Source of the DNA: an uncultured Paracoccaceae bacterium
GTDB taxonomy: Bacteria; Pseudomonadota; Alphaproteobacteria; Rhodobacterales; Rhodobacteraceae
DNA: 22,336 nt
Assembly (NCBI GenBank): GCA_937952085.1
Contig: CALFYQ010000287.1
Coordinates: forward strand, 1 to 22,336
Direction: 5' to 3'
The translations under genes were made by a program, and so were the position numbers. Positions 1 to 7,603 of this stretch are shown one piece after another (within the stretch, counting starts at the first letter, position 1; every line of letters starts with the position of its first letter). The notes under the pieces are model-generated. The model was not told the origin of the DNA. It did not search any database and saw only the letters and a program-made list of their open reading frames with translations.

Positions 1-119
1 AGCATCAGGAGCGCGAGGAGAAGCGCCGCCGCCACCGCCGAGGGATGCGCGATGAAGCTCCACCAGAGTTCGTGGTCGAGCACGCGGCGGCGGAGCGAGG
101 GGCCCGAGATGTCGGCCAT
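1..119 (-). CDS. ABC transporter permease, DppC-like (partial, N-terminus only)
   Basis: Only the first 39 codons are in the window; the gene continues past the left edge. The start ATG (119-117) follows the stop of the upstream DppB-like permease after a single base, so the two are translationally coupled. The visible peptide begins MADISGPSLRRRVLDHELWW and then enters a hydrophobic stretch. This is the usual layout of DppC/OppC permeases: a short basic cytoplasmic tail followed by the first membrane segment. With its partner it would form the inner-membrane channel of a peptide/nickel-type importer. The family call rests on the N-terminus and on gene order (binding protein, B, C). The two ATPase genes expected for such a system are not visible and could lie further left. 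Confidence 0.75.
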   Translation of the reverse strand, partial: MADISGPSLRRRVLDHELWWSFIAHPSAVAAALLLALLM

Positions 120-120
120 G

Positions 121-1107
121 TCACTTGCCTCCCGCCGGGACGGCGTCGTCCCGGAGCCGCGGATCGACGAGCGCGTAGGTCACGTCGACGATGGTGTTGA
201 GGACGACGAAGATGAAGGAGACGAGCATCAGGTAGGCGGCCATCACCGGGATGTCGACGAAGGTCACCGCCTGGATGAAGAGAAGGCCCATGCCGGGCCA
301 TTGAAACACCGTCTCCGTCACCAGCGCGAAGGCGATGAGGTTGCCGATCTGCATGCCCGTCAGGGTGATCACCGGCATCAGGCAGTTGCGAAGCGCGTGA
401 CGCCAGTGGATGCGCGCCGCCGGCACGCCGCGGGCGCGGGCGAACTTCACGAAATCGGTGCGCATCGTCTCCAGCATCTCGGCGCGGACGAGGCGCATCA
501 CGAGCGTGATCTGGAAGAGCGAGAGGGAGATCGAGGGGAGGATCAGCGCGGCGCGGCCGCTTTCGGTAAGAAAGCCGGTGGACCACCAGCCGATCTCCAC
601 CGTCTCGCCCCGCCCGAAGGCCGGCAGCCAGCCGAGCGTCACCGAGAAGGCGAGGATGAGGAGGATGCCGGTGACGAAGCTCGGCAGCGAGACGCCGACG
701 ATGGAGCCGATCTGCATCGCGTCCGCCACCCGGCTCCGCCGATGGATCGCCGTCAGCACGCCGAGCGGGACGCCGACGAGGAGGGAGAGAAGGGTCGCCA
801 CGATCACCAGCTCGAACGTGGCGGGGAACCGCTCGCCGATCAGCGTCATCACGTCCTGCTGGTTGCGGTAGCTGATCCCGAAATCGCCCTGCGCGGCGTT
901 GGTGACGAAGCGCAGGTACTGGGTGAGGAACCCGTCGTCGAGGCCGAGCCGCGCGCGGAGCTCGTCCCGCTGCGCCTGGGTCGCCTGCTCGTTCACCATC
1001 ATCTCCACCGGGTCGCCGAAGAACCGGAAGATCAGGAAGGCGAGGAAGGCGACGGCGAGCATCACGAGCGCGGCGTTCGCCGTCCGCTTGATCAGGAAGG
1101 CCAGCAT
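121..1107 (-). CDS. ABC transporter permease, DppB-like (peptide/nickel type)
   Basis: A 328-residue inner-membrane protein, the normal length for DppB/OppB. It starts MLAFLIKRTANAALVMLAVA, the typical basic-plus-hydrophobic first membrane helix. The N-terminal periplasmic region carries the family sequence with DELRARLGLDDGFLTQYLRF. About six membrane segments follow. The cytoplasmic coupling loop (EAA region) reads FVKFARARGVPAARIHWRHA, which contacts the ATPases in this family. The ATG at 1107 has a good ribosome site (GGAG, 7 bases upstream). It lies 36 bases downstream of the binding-protein gene and one base upstream of the DppC-like gene, so the three form one operon. The substrate is probably a di- or oligopeptide or a similar compound, but this family also moves nickel, sugars and opines, so it stays open. 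Confidence 0.93.
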   Translation of the reverse strand: MLAFLIKRTANAALVMLAVAFLAFLIFRFFGDPVEMMVNEQATQAQRDELRARLGLDDGFLTQYLRFVTNAAQGDFGISYRNQQDVMTLIGERFPATFELVIVATLLSLLVGVPLGVLTAIHRRSRVADAMQIGSIVGVSLPSFVTGILLILAFSVTLGWLPAFGRGETVEIGWWSTGFLTESGRAALILPSISLSLFQITLVMRLVRAEMLETMRTDFVKFARARGVPAARIHWRHALRNCLMPVITLTGMQIGNLIAFALVTETVFQWPGMGLLFIQAVTFVDIPVMAAYLMLVSFIFVVLNTIVDVTYALVDPRLRDDAVPAGGK

Positions 1108-1143
1108 GGGCTTTCTCCGCGCTCGTGTGGGCTCAGGCCGCGA

Positions 1144-2712
1144 TCACATCCGGGCGAACCAGAGCCGCGGCTTGTTGTCGGGGAAGAGCGGCATCTTCGT
1201 CACCGCCCTGGTCGAGGCCCAGGCCATCGGCTGCTGGTGGACCGGGATCATGATCGCCTTGTCCTTGACGATCTTGAGCGCGGCGGTCTCGGCGGCGAGG
1301 CGCTTCTCGACGTCAAGCTCCTTGCCGGCTTCCTGGACGAGCTTGTCGAGCTCGGGGAAGGACCACCCGCCCCAGTTGAAGACGCCGGCGTTGCCTTCCT
1401 TGGTGTGGAAGATCTGGAGGAGCGGCGAGTAGGCGTCGAGCATCGGCAGCGTCGCCCAGCCGAGGGTGTAGACGTCGGTCGCCCCGCCCGTCCGCTTCGG
1501 CGTCTGCACCGCGCGAGGCGCGACGGAAAGCTTCGGCGCGAGGCCGACGCGGCTCCACATCGAGGCGACCGCCTGGCAGATCTGCTCCTCGTTGACGAGG
1601 CCGTCATTGAGGCAGTTGAGCTCGAATTCGAGGCCCGCGGGCACGCCCGCCTCGGCGAGAAGCTTCTTCGCCGCTTCGGGGTCGTAGCCCGGCAGCGCGT
1701 CCAGCTCCGGCGCGTAGCCCGGGATCGGCGGGGCGACGACGGCGCCGGCGGTGCGGGACTTGCCGCGCATCACCTTGGCGTGGAGCGCCTCGAGGTCGAT
1801 CGCCTTCCACATCGCCTCGCGGACGCGAAGGTCGGCGAAGGGATTGGGCTGACCGTTCGCCAGCTTCTCCCGGAACGGGAAGCCGAACATCACGGTCCGA
1901 AGATCGACGCCTTCCAGCACGTTCACGTCGGGCGAGGCGGCGAGGCGGGCGAGGTCCTGCACCGGAGCGTCGTTGGTGAACTGGATCTCGCCCGAGAGGA
2001 GCGCGGCGACGCGGGTGGCGGCGGAGGTGACCGGCGTCAGCACGAAGCCGTCGAGATTGTGCTTCGGCGTGTCCCACCAGGCCTTGTTGACGGCGAAGAT
2101 CGTCTCCGCGTCGGGCTTGCGGCTCGTCACGATGAAGGGGCCGGTGCCGTTGGCGTTGTAGGTGGCGTAGCCCTCCACATTGGCGCCGATATCGGTCGGC
2201 AGTTCGGCGTTGTTCGCGACCAGCCAGCCCTTGTCGAAGATATGGATGTTGGTGAGGTCGTTGAGGAGGAGCGGATAGGTCCCGTTCAGGGTGATGTCGA
2301 CGGTGTGGTCGTCGACGACCTTCGAGGAGACATAGGCCGGCAGGTTGCCCTTCAGCGGCGAGGTCTCGTGGCTGACGCGGGTCAGCGAGGCGACCACGTC
2401 CTCGGCGGTGAAGTCCGCGCCGTCATGGAACTTCACGCCCTCGCGGAGCTTGAAGCGCCAGGTGATCCCGTCCTCAAGGATCTCCCAGGAGGTGGCGAGC
2501 GCCGGCTCGATCTTCAGGTCGATGTCGTAGCGGACCAGCCCCTCATAGACGTGGTTCAGCACGTTGATGGTGAAGCTGTCGCCGTAGGAATACGGGTCGA
2601 GCGAGCCGATGTCCCGGTTCGCGCCCCATTTCAGGATGTTCTCGGCTTGGGCCGCAGAGGCGGCGAGCAGGGCCGCGGCGGAGGCGACGGCGAGCATCCG
2701 TCCGATCTTCAT
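1144..2712 (-). CDS. ABC transporter substrate-binding protein, family 5 (DppA-like)
   Basis: Periplasmic solute receptor of the Dpp-like importer, 522 residues from the chosen start. A TTG two codons upstream (2718) is possible, but the ATG at 2712 has GAGAGGA at a better distance. The signal peptide is MKIGRMLAVASAAALLAASA, with probable cleavage after AQA near residue 23. The mature N-terminus (LKWGANRDIGSLDPYSYGD) and the segment WRFKLREGVKFHDGADFTAE are hallmarks of SBP_bac_5 proteins. No lipobox cysteine is seen, so it should be soluble in the periplasm. It is the first gene of the operon, divergent from a GntR regulator whose probable operator overlaps its promoter. The ligand cannot be deduced from the sequence; peptides, opines and other small molecules are all known for the family. 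Confidence 0.94.
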   Translation of the reverse strand: MKIGRMLAVASAAALLAASAAQAENILKWGANRDIGSLDPYSYGDSFTINVLNHVYEGLVRYDIDLKIEPALATSWEILEDGITWRFKLREGVKFHDGADFTAEDVVASLTRVSHETSPLKGNLPAYVSSKVVDDHTVDITLNGTYPLLLNDLTNIHIFDKGWLVANNAELPTDIGANVEGYATYNANGTGPFIVTSRKPDAETIFAVNKAWWDTPKHNLDGFVLTPVTSAATRVAALLSGEIQFTNDAPVQDLARLAASPDVNVLEGVDLRTVMFGFPFREKLANGQPNPFADLRVREAMWKAIDLEALHAKVMRGKSRTAGAVVAPPIPGYAPELDALPGYDPEAAKKLLAEAGVPAGLEFELNCLNDGLVNEEQICQAVASMWSRVGLAPKLSVAPRAVQTPKRTGGATDVYTLGWATLPMLDAYSPLLQIFHTKEGNAGVFNWGGWSFPELDKLVQEAGKELDVEKRLAAETAALKIVKDKAIMIPVHQQPMAWASTRAVTKMPLFPDNKPRLWFARM

Positions 2713-2787
2713 CAGCAAGTCCTCTCTGTCTCGGCCCGAATCGCGATCCGTCGGGCATCCGCAATTCGGATACAGGTTTCAAAAATT

Positions 2788-2799
2788 ATTGTATACGAT
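2788..2799. promoter_or_regulatory. Candidate GntR/FCD operator
   Basis: The 12-base sequence ATTGTATACGAT is a near-perfect palindrome around GTATAC with one mismatched pair. It closely resembles TTGTATACAA-type operators known for FCD-group GntR proteins such as rhizobial MatR. A second related copy, TGTATGCGATT (2813-2823), matches 10 of 11 bases of TGTATACGATT (2790-2800) and lies 23 bases away. Position next to a GntR gene supports the call; binding is inferred. Confidence 0.6.
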
Positions 2800-2840
2800 T
2801 TTATCATGAACGTGTATGCGATTGACCGGGCCCAGATTCG

Positions 2841-2860
2841 GGCCGACAAGGGCCGACAAG
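2841..2860. repeat. Perfect 10-bp tandem duplication before the GntR start
   Basis: GGCCGACAAG occurs twice in direct tandem, followed by a further GGCCG. The repeat carries AAGGG twice, the second copy ending 4 bases before the ATG at 2867, so it supplies the ribosome-binding site. Because the unit is 10 bases long, a copy-number change would shift the frame of any protein begun at the upstream ATG (2816). This supports the later start. Confidence 0.7.
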
Positions 2861-2866
2861 GGCCGC

Positions 2867-3562
2867 ATGACCGCAGAACCGACAGAACCGCCGAGCCAGA
2901 CCGTCTATCGGCTGCTCCGACGCGCGATCATCGAGCAGGCGCTCCGCCCCGGCGCGCGGCTGCCGGAGGATGCGATCGGGGAGCAGTTCGGCGTTTCCCG
3001 CACCGTGGTGCGGCAGGCGCTCGGCCGGCTCGAGGCGGAGGGGCTGGTAGAGACGCGGCGCAACCGCGGCGCCTTCGTCGCCGAGCCGACGCTGGAGGAG
3101 GCGAATCAGATCTTCGAGATGCGCCACGTGCTGGAGCGCGAGGTGATCGAGCGGCTGGTGAAGCGGATCTCGGTGATCGGGCTCGACTCGCTCGAGGCCC
3201 ATGTGGTGCAGGAGGAGCGGGTCCGGGGGAAGAACGGCCCGGTCTCGATCCGCCTCGCAGGGGAGTTCCACACGCTTCTCGCCGAGCTTTCGGGGAATAC
3301 CGTGCTGGCGCGCTATGTCGCCGAGCTCGTCTCCCGCTGCTCGCTGATCCTGGCGATGTACAGCCGCAAGCATTCCTCGGACTGCGCGGTGGACGAGCAC
3401 CGCCAGATCATCCAGGCGCTGCGGGACCGGGACCCGGCGAAAGCGCGGCGGATCATGGACGAGCATCTCGGCGCCGTGGCCGGCCGGGCCGAGCTCGCCG
3501 AGGAGAAGGAGGACGACCTCGAAGCCGTCCTCGCGCGCTACGGACGGGAGATGACCGCGTGA
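2867..3562 (+). CDS. GntR-family transcriptional regulator, FCD (FadR) subgroup
   Basis: A 231-residue DNA-binding protein with the winged helix-turn-helix at residues about 14-72 (recognition region FGVSRTVVRQALGRLEAEGL, wing TRRNRGAFVAEPT). The all-helical FCD effector domain occupies about 75-215. The FCD metal/ligand histidines are present: H135 (GEFHTLL), H178 (DEHRQII) and H200 (MDEHL). The aspartate usually found three residues before FH is an alanine here (A131), so metal binding may be altered. An upstream ATG (2816) would add 17 residues lying on the operator and a tandem repeat; the ATG at 2867 is preferred. It is divergent from the Dpp-like operon, which it probably represses until an effector, likely a small carboxylate or the imported compound, binds. 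Its stop overlaps the next start. Confidence 0.93.
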   Translation: MTAEPTEPPSQTVYRLLRRAIIEQALRPGARLPEDAIGEQFGVSRTVVRQALGRLEAEGLVETRRNRGAFVAEPTLEEANQIFEMRHVLEREVIERLVKRISVIGLDSLEAHVVQEERVRGKNGPVSIRLAGEFHTLLAELSGNTVLARYVAELVSRCSLILAMYSRKHSSDCAVDEHRQIIQALRDRDPAKARRIMDEHLGAVAGRAELAEEKEDDLEAVLARYGREMTA

Positions 3563-4218
3563 CCCATCGCCTCTTCGACTTCGCGGCGATGGCGCCGCGG
3601 GACGTCTACAAGCTGCTGATCGGCACGGTGGTGCCGCGGCCGATCGCCTGGGTGACGACGGTGAGCCCGGACGGCGTCTTCAACGCGGCGCCCTACAGCT
3701 TCTTCAACTGCCTTTCCTCCGATCCGCCGATCCTCGCGCTCGGCGTCGAGAACCGGGACCGGCAGGCCTTCAAGGACACCGCCTGGAACATCCGCACGAC
3801 CGAGGAGTTCACCGTCAACATCGTCGACATGGCGAACATGGACGCGATGAACGCGACGGCGACGCCCTTCGGCCCGGACGTGGACGAGTTCGAGATGGCC
3901 GGGCTGACCGCGGCGCCGGGGCTCAAGGTCTCCTGCCCGCGGATCGCGGAGGCGCCGGTCGCCTTCGAATGCCGCCGCCATGTAGGCGTCGAGATCGGCC
4001 GCTCGCGCGAGATCATCCTCGGCGAGGTGCTCTGCGCCCATGTCCGCGAGGGGCTGACCGACCCGGTGCGGCTCCACACCGACCCGCTGAAGCTCGACGC
4101 GGTCGGCCGGATGGGCGGGCACGGCTACGCCACCACGCGGCACGTCTTCGACCTGCCGACGATGAGCGTCGAGGAGTTCGAGGCGACGCGGGCCGACGCG
4201 GCGCGGCGGGCCGTCTGA
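3559..4218 (+). CDS. Flavin reductase-like domain protein (FMN-binding split barrel)
   Basis: A 219-residue protein starting at GTG (3559), whose last two bases are shared with the TGA of the GntR gene, so translation is coupled. The N-terminal half matches the flavin reductase-like family (DIM6/NTAB): VVPRPIAWVTTVSPDGVFN, then APYSFFNCLSSDPPILALGV, then the segment with FKDTAWNIRTTEEFTVNIV. The later REIILGEVLCAHV motif is also typical. Such proteins bind FMN and either supply reduced flavin to a monooxygenase or act as small flavin oxidoreductases. No monooxygenase gene lies in the window, so the partner is unknown. Co-translation with the regulator suggests a link to the compound imported by the neighbouring Dpp-like system. 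It ends two bases before the convergent acyl-CoA synthetase stop, leaving no room for a terminator. Confidence 0.9.
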   Translation: MTHRLFDFAAMAPRDVYKLLIGTVVPRPIAWVTTVSPDGVFNAAPYSFFNCLSSDPPILALGVENRDRQAFKDTAWNIRTTEEFTVNIVDMANMDAMNATATPFGPDVDEFEMAGLTAAPGLKVSCPRIAEAPVAFECRRHVGVEIGRSREIILGEVLCAHVREGLTDPVRLHTDPLKLDAVGRMGGHGYATTRHVFDLPTMSVEEFEATRADAARRAV

Positions 4219-4220
4219 GG

Positions 4221-6107
4221 CTAGCCGGCGCCATCTTCGACCCGGCGCACCTGATACCTCTGCGCCAGCGGACGCAGCGCGCGTTCGAGCGCGGCGGCAT
4301 GCTCCGGCGCGGCGCCGGCGAGCGCGACGGAGACCACGACCTCCTTCGCCGCGTTGGTCGAGAACGCGACCTCCGCCGAGGCGGACGGGCCGCATAGTGC
4401 CTCCACCTCGCGGCGCATCTTCTCTTCGATGGCGAGTTCGCGAAGCCGCGGTTTGAAGATCTTGCCGACCGCGGTGACGGGCAGCGCCTCGATCTCGAGG
4501 ATCGCCTTCGGGATCGCCGGGCGCTCCGGCGCGCGTTCGGCCATGTGGCGGCCGAGCGCGTCGAGATCGATCCGGGCCCCGGCGCGGGGGACGACGAAGA
4601 GGATAGGCACCTCGCCGGCGTATTGGTCCGGCATGCCGACGGCGGCGCTCACCTCTACATCCGGGTGGAGATTGGCGGCGTCCTCGATCGCGGCCGGGTC
4701 GATGTTGTGGCCGCTGCGGACGATGAGATCCTTCTCCCGGCCGGTGAGGACGAGGCGCTCGTCTTCGGTCAGGTAGCCGATGTCGCCGGTCGTCAGCCAG
4801 CCGTCCGGGGCGAGGGTTCCGGCGTCATGCGCGGGGTCGAGATAGCCCGGGAAGACCTGCGGGCCGCGGACCTGCACGAGCCCGGCCTCGCCCGGCCGGC
4901 AGGGCCCTGCCCCGCCGTCGAGCGGCGCGATGCGGGTTTCGGAGAAGGGCGCGCGGAAGCCGACGCTGCCGGCGAGGGGCTCGCCCCGCGCCGGGTTGAA
5001 GGCGATGGCGGCGGCGGTCTCGGTCATGCCGTAGGTCTCGAACAGGCGAATGCCCGTCCGCTCCATGAAGCGCGCGCCGACCGCCGCCGGGCAGAGCGCG
5101 CCGCCGGTGCCGGCCATGCGGACGGTGGGAACGGGTTCGCCGTCATAGCTGTTGGTCAGCGCGCCGATGGAGGTCGGCACGCCGTTCACCACCGTCGCCC
5201 CGAAGGCGCGGACGAGCCGCCAATAGCCCTCCACCACCGGCTTCGGCCGGAGCGCATAGGGCGAGGGCACGACGACATGGCCGCCCGCCGCGAGGACGGC
5301 GAGGCCGACCGTCATCGTCCCGCCGACATGGAAGAAGGGGAAGCCGTTGATAACGACATCCCGCTCGTCATAGCCGAAGACCTGCGCGAAGCCGAAGGCG
5401 GCGTGGATCTGGTTGCCGTGGGTGAGGCGGACGACCTTCGGCCGCCCGGTCGTGCCGCCGGTGTGAAAGAGCGCGGCGATCTGGTTCCGGTCGGTCGGCG
5501 CCGGGAAGGAGAGCGCGTCGCCGGGCACGCCCCGGAGCGCCTCGTCGAGCCCGGTCCAGCCCGACGCGCCGCCCGCGCCGCCGATGACGAGGGCGTGACG
5601 GAGGGTCGGGACCGCCGCGAAGGCGCCCTCGGCCTTCTCGCGGCATTCGGCATCGAGCGCGGCGTCGGGGACGATGAGGATGGTCGCGCCCTGGGCGTTG
5701 AGAAGGTCGAAGATCGCGTCGCGGCTGAGGAGATAGTTGATCGAACTCGCCCGCCCGGCGACCTGCGCGCCGAAGAGGAGCGCCGGGAGTTCCGGCAGCG
5801 TGGGCGCGAGGAAGGCCGCGACGCCCTCGTCGGGCGCGAGGCCGAGGCCGCGGAAGAGGTTCGCGGCGCGCGTCGCCTCGGTGAGGAGCTCGGCATGGGT
5901 GAAGGCGGCGCCGACCGCCGCCGGGTCCGGCCCGCGGAGGACCGTGAGCGCCATCCGCTCGCCGTGGAGCGCCGCCGTGGCGCGGAAGAGGTCATAGAGG
6001 CTCCGCGCCGGGACGAGATCGTCGTAGGCCCGGCGCTCGATCTCGACCACGTCCTCGATGGTGCGGACCTCCCGCACCGGGCGGGTCGTCTTCCACCCGG
6101 CGCCCAT
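4221..6107 (-). CDS. Acyl-CoA synthetase (AMP-dependent synthetase/ligase)
   Basis: A 628-residue ANL-superfamily enzyme that would activate a carboxylic acid with ATP and CoA. The core motifs are present in order: A3 phosphate loop FHTGGTTGRPK (about 214-224, with a glycine where a serine is common), A5 YGMTE (359-363), A7 DGWLTTGDIGYL, A8 GREKDLIVRSGHNIDP, and A10 VGKIFKP with the catalytic lysine K549. About 80 residues follow the A10 motif, slightly longer than minimal acyl-CoA ligases, as in the roughly 630-residue proteobacterial group. Its ATG shares one base with the TGA of the upstream ATPase, so it is the last gene of the sugar-type transporter operon. An acid-activating enzyme is unusual behind an RbsABC-like importer and suggests that the cargo yields a carboxylate. 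Specificity cannot be read by eye. Confidence 0.92.
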   Translation of the reverse strand: MGAGWKTTRPVREVRTIEDVVEIERRAYDDLVPARSLYDLFRATAALHGERMALTVLRGPDPAAVGAAFTHAELLTEATRAANLFRGLGLAPDEGVAAFLAPTLPELPALLFGAQVAGRASSINYLLSRDAIFDLLNAQGATILIVPDAALDAECREKAEGAFAAVPTLRHALVIGGAGGASGWTGLDEALRGVPGDALSFPAPTDRNQIAALFHTGGTTGRPKVVRLTHGNQIHAAFGFAQVFGYDERDVVINGFPFFHVGGTMTVGLAVLAAGGHVVVPSPYALRPKPVVEGYWRLVRAFGATVVNGVPTSIGALTNSYDGEPVPTVRMAGTGGALCPAAVGARFMERTGIRLFETYGMTETAAAIAFNPARGEPLAGSVGFRAPFSETRIAPLDGGAGPCRPGEAGLVQVRGPQVFPGYLDPAHDAGTLAPDGWLTTGDIGYLTEDERLVLTGREKDLIVRSGHNIDPAAIEDAANLHPDVEVSAAVGMPDQYAGEVPILFVVPRAGARIDLDALGRHMAERAPERPAIPKAILEIEALPVTAVGKIFKPRLRELAIEEKMRREVEALCGPSASAEVAFSTNAAKEVVVSVALAGAAPEHAAALERALRPLAQRYQVRRVEDGAG

Positions 6108-7603
6108 CAGTGGACCGCCGCGTACATGATCCGCGCCTCGTCGGCCTCGCCGCCGGTGAATTCCTCGACGATCCGGCCCTGCCGGCAGACGAGGATCCGG
6201 TCGGAAAGGTGCAGCACCTCCGGCAGATAGGAGGAGATCACCATCACCGCGACGCCCTCGTCGGCCAGCCGGTTGATGAACTGGTGGATCTCGGCGATGG
6301 CGCCGACGTCGACGCCGCGGGTCGGCTCGTCGAAGATCACCATCTTCGGCTTTTGCACCAGCGCCTTGGCGACGACCACCTTCTGCTGGTTGCCGCCGGA
6401 GAGCTCGATCACGCGGGCGTCGGCGTTGATCGCCTTGACGTTCAGCGCCTCGGTCCATTCCTTCGCGATCTCGCGCATCTCGCGGAAGGAAACGAGCCGG
6501 GAGCGGGTGCGCCCGCCCGCCATCGCGCCGAGATGGATGTTCTCGGCGATGGACATGGTTTCGAAGAAGCCCTCGGCCTTCCTGTCCTCGGTGACGTAGA
6601 TGATCCCGTCCCGCACCGCGGGGCGCGGCGCGCGGTAGCGCACCGGGCGGCCTTCGAGCCGGACCTGGCCGCCGTGGAAGAAGTCCCGCTTCATGACGCC
6701 GGCGACGACCTTCGCCGCCTCGGTCCGGCCGGAGCCGATCAGGCCGAAAACGCCGGTGATCTGCCCGGCGAAAACGGAGAAGGAGGTGTTCCGCACCGCC
6801 GCGCCCATCGAGAGGTTCTGGACGCTCAGCACCGCCTTGCCGGCGGGGCGCGCGCGCCGCTCCCGATGCGCGCCGTAGAGCTCGTCCGTCAGGTCCCGCC
6901 CGACCATGGCGCGGACGATCTTTTCCCGGTCGAAGGCGGCGGTGTCGTCGGTGACGACGTGCCGGCCGTCGCGCATCACCGTGATCCGGTCGGAGAGCTG
7001 CAGCGCCTCCTCGAGCGCGTGGGAGATGAAGACGATCGAGACGCCGCGCTTCCGGAGCCGCTCCACCAGCGCGAAGAACTGGTGCTTCTCCTCCGGCGTC
7101 AGCGTCGCGGTCGGCTCGTCGAAGATGATGACGCGGGCGTTGTGATGGACCGCGCGGGCGATCTCCACCATCTGCTTCTGCCCGGCGCCGAGCGCGCCGA
7201 CGAGGGCGGTCGGGTCGACGTGGAAGTTGAGCGACTGGAGGAACTGCTGGCCGGCGATGTAGGCGCCGCGGAGCCGGTGGAACGGCTTCTTGTCCATGAG
7301 ATAGAGGTTCTGCGCCACGGTCAGCGAGGGGACGAGGCTCGTCTCCTGGTAGACCATCGCGACGCCGCGGGCGAGCGCGTCGGCGGGGGTGGCGAGCTCC
7401 ACCGCCGCGCCGTCGAGCCAGACCTCGCCGGCGGAAGGCTGCACCACCCCGGCGAGCATCTTGGTGAGGGTGGACTTGCCGGCGCCGTTCTCGCCGAGAA
7501 GCGCGTGGACCTCTCCGGGGCGGAGATCGAAGCTGACGTCGCGCACGGCGTAGACGCCGCGATAGTCCTTCGAGCCGTTCCGAAGCTCCAGGATCGGCGT
7601 CAT
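6107..7603 (-). CDS. Sugar-type ABC transporter ATP-binding protein (RbsA/MglA-like, two ABC domains)
   Basis: A 498-residue cytoplasmic ATPase with two fused nucleotide-binding domains, the hallmark of the RbsA/MglA/AraG class. Domain 1 has Walker A GENGAGKS (37-44), a degenerate signature LGAGQKQ and Walker B VIIFDEPTATLT. Domain 2 has the degenerate Walker A region GLIGSGRTEAAK normal for this class, a good signature LSGGNQQKV and Walker B MVIFDEPTRGVDVG. This asymmetry is typical and not a sign of decay. It would power the two RbsC-like permeases encoded upstream. The start ATG overlaps the stop of the stand-alone propeller gene by four bases (ATGA) and its stop overlaps the CoA ligase start by one base, so the genes are tightly coupled. 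Confidence 0.95.
   Translation of the reverse strand: MTPILELRNGSKDYRGVYAVRDVSFDLRPGEVHALLGENGAGKSTLTKMLAGVVQPSAGEVWLDGAAVELATPADALARGVAMVYQETSLVPSLTVAQNLYLMDKKPFHRLRGAYIAGQQFLQSLNFHVDPTALVGALGAGQKQMVEIARAVHHNARVIIFDEPTATLTPEEKHQFFALVERLRKRGVSIVFISHALEEALQLSDRITVMRDGRHVVTDDTAAFDREKIVRAMVGRDLTDELYGAHRERRARPAGKAVLSVQNLSMGAAVRNTSFSVFAGQITGVFGLIGSGRTEAAKVVAGVMKRDFFHGGQVRLEGRPVRYRAPRPAVRDGIIYVTEDRKAEGFFETMSIAENIHLGAMAGGRTRSRLVSFREMREIAKEWTEALNVKAINADARVIELSGGNQQKVVVAKALVQKPKMVIFDEPTRGVDVGAIAEIHQFINRLADEGVAVMVISSYLPEVLHLSDRILVCRQGRIVEEFTGGEADEARIMYAAVH

Larger units (their letters stand above)
2719..2866. promoter_or_regulatory. Divergent promoter region between Dpp-like operon and GntR gene
   Basis: This 148-base gap contains a strikingly AT-rich patch (about 2780-2806) in an otherwise very GC-rich window. 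On the minus strand TATACAAT (2795-2788) resembles a sigma-70 minus-10 box for the transporter operon. On the plus strand TTGTAT (2789-2794) and TGTATG (2813-2818), 18 bases apart, are a weak promoter candidate for the regulator. Both overlap the palindromic operator candidate, which would allow one protein to control both directions. Promoter boxes were assigned by eye. Confidence 0.6.

Noticed and set aside
52..3558. Very long plus-strand open frame covering the Dpp-like genes and running into the flavin-reductase gene
   Set aside because: Its first part is antisense to well-supported genes and is rich in R, G, E, H and D with no motifs. Only the last 219 residues, from 3559, belong to a real gene.
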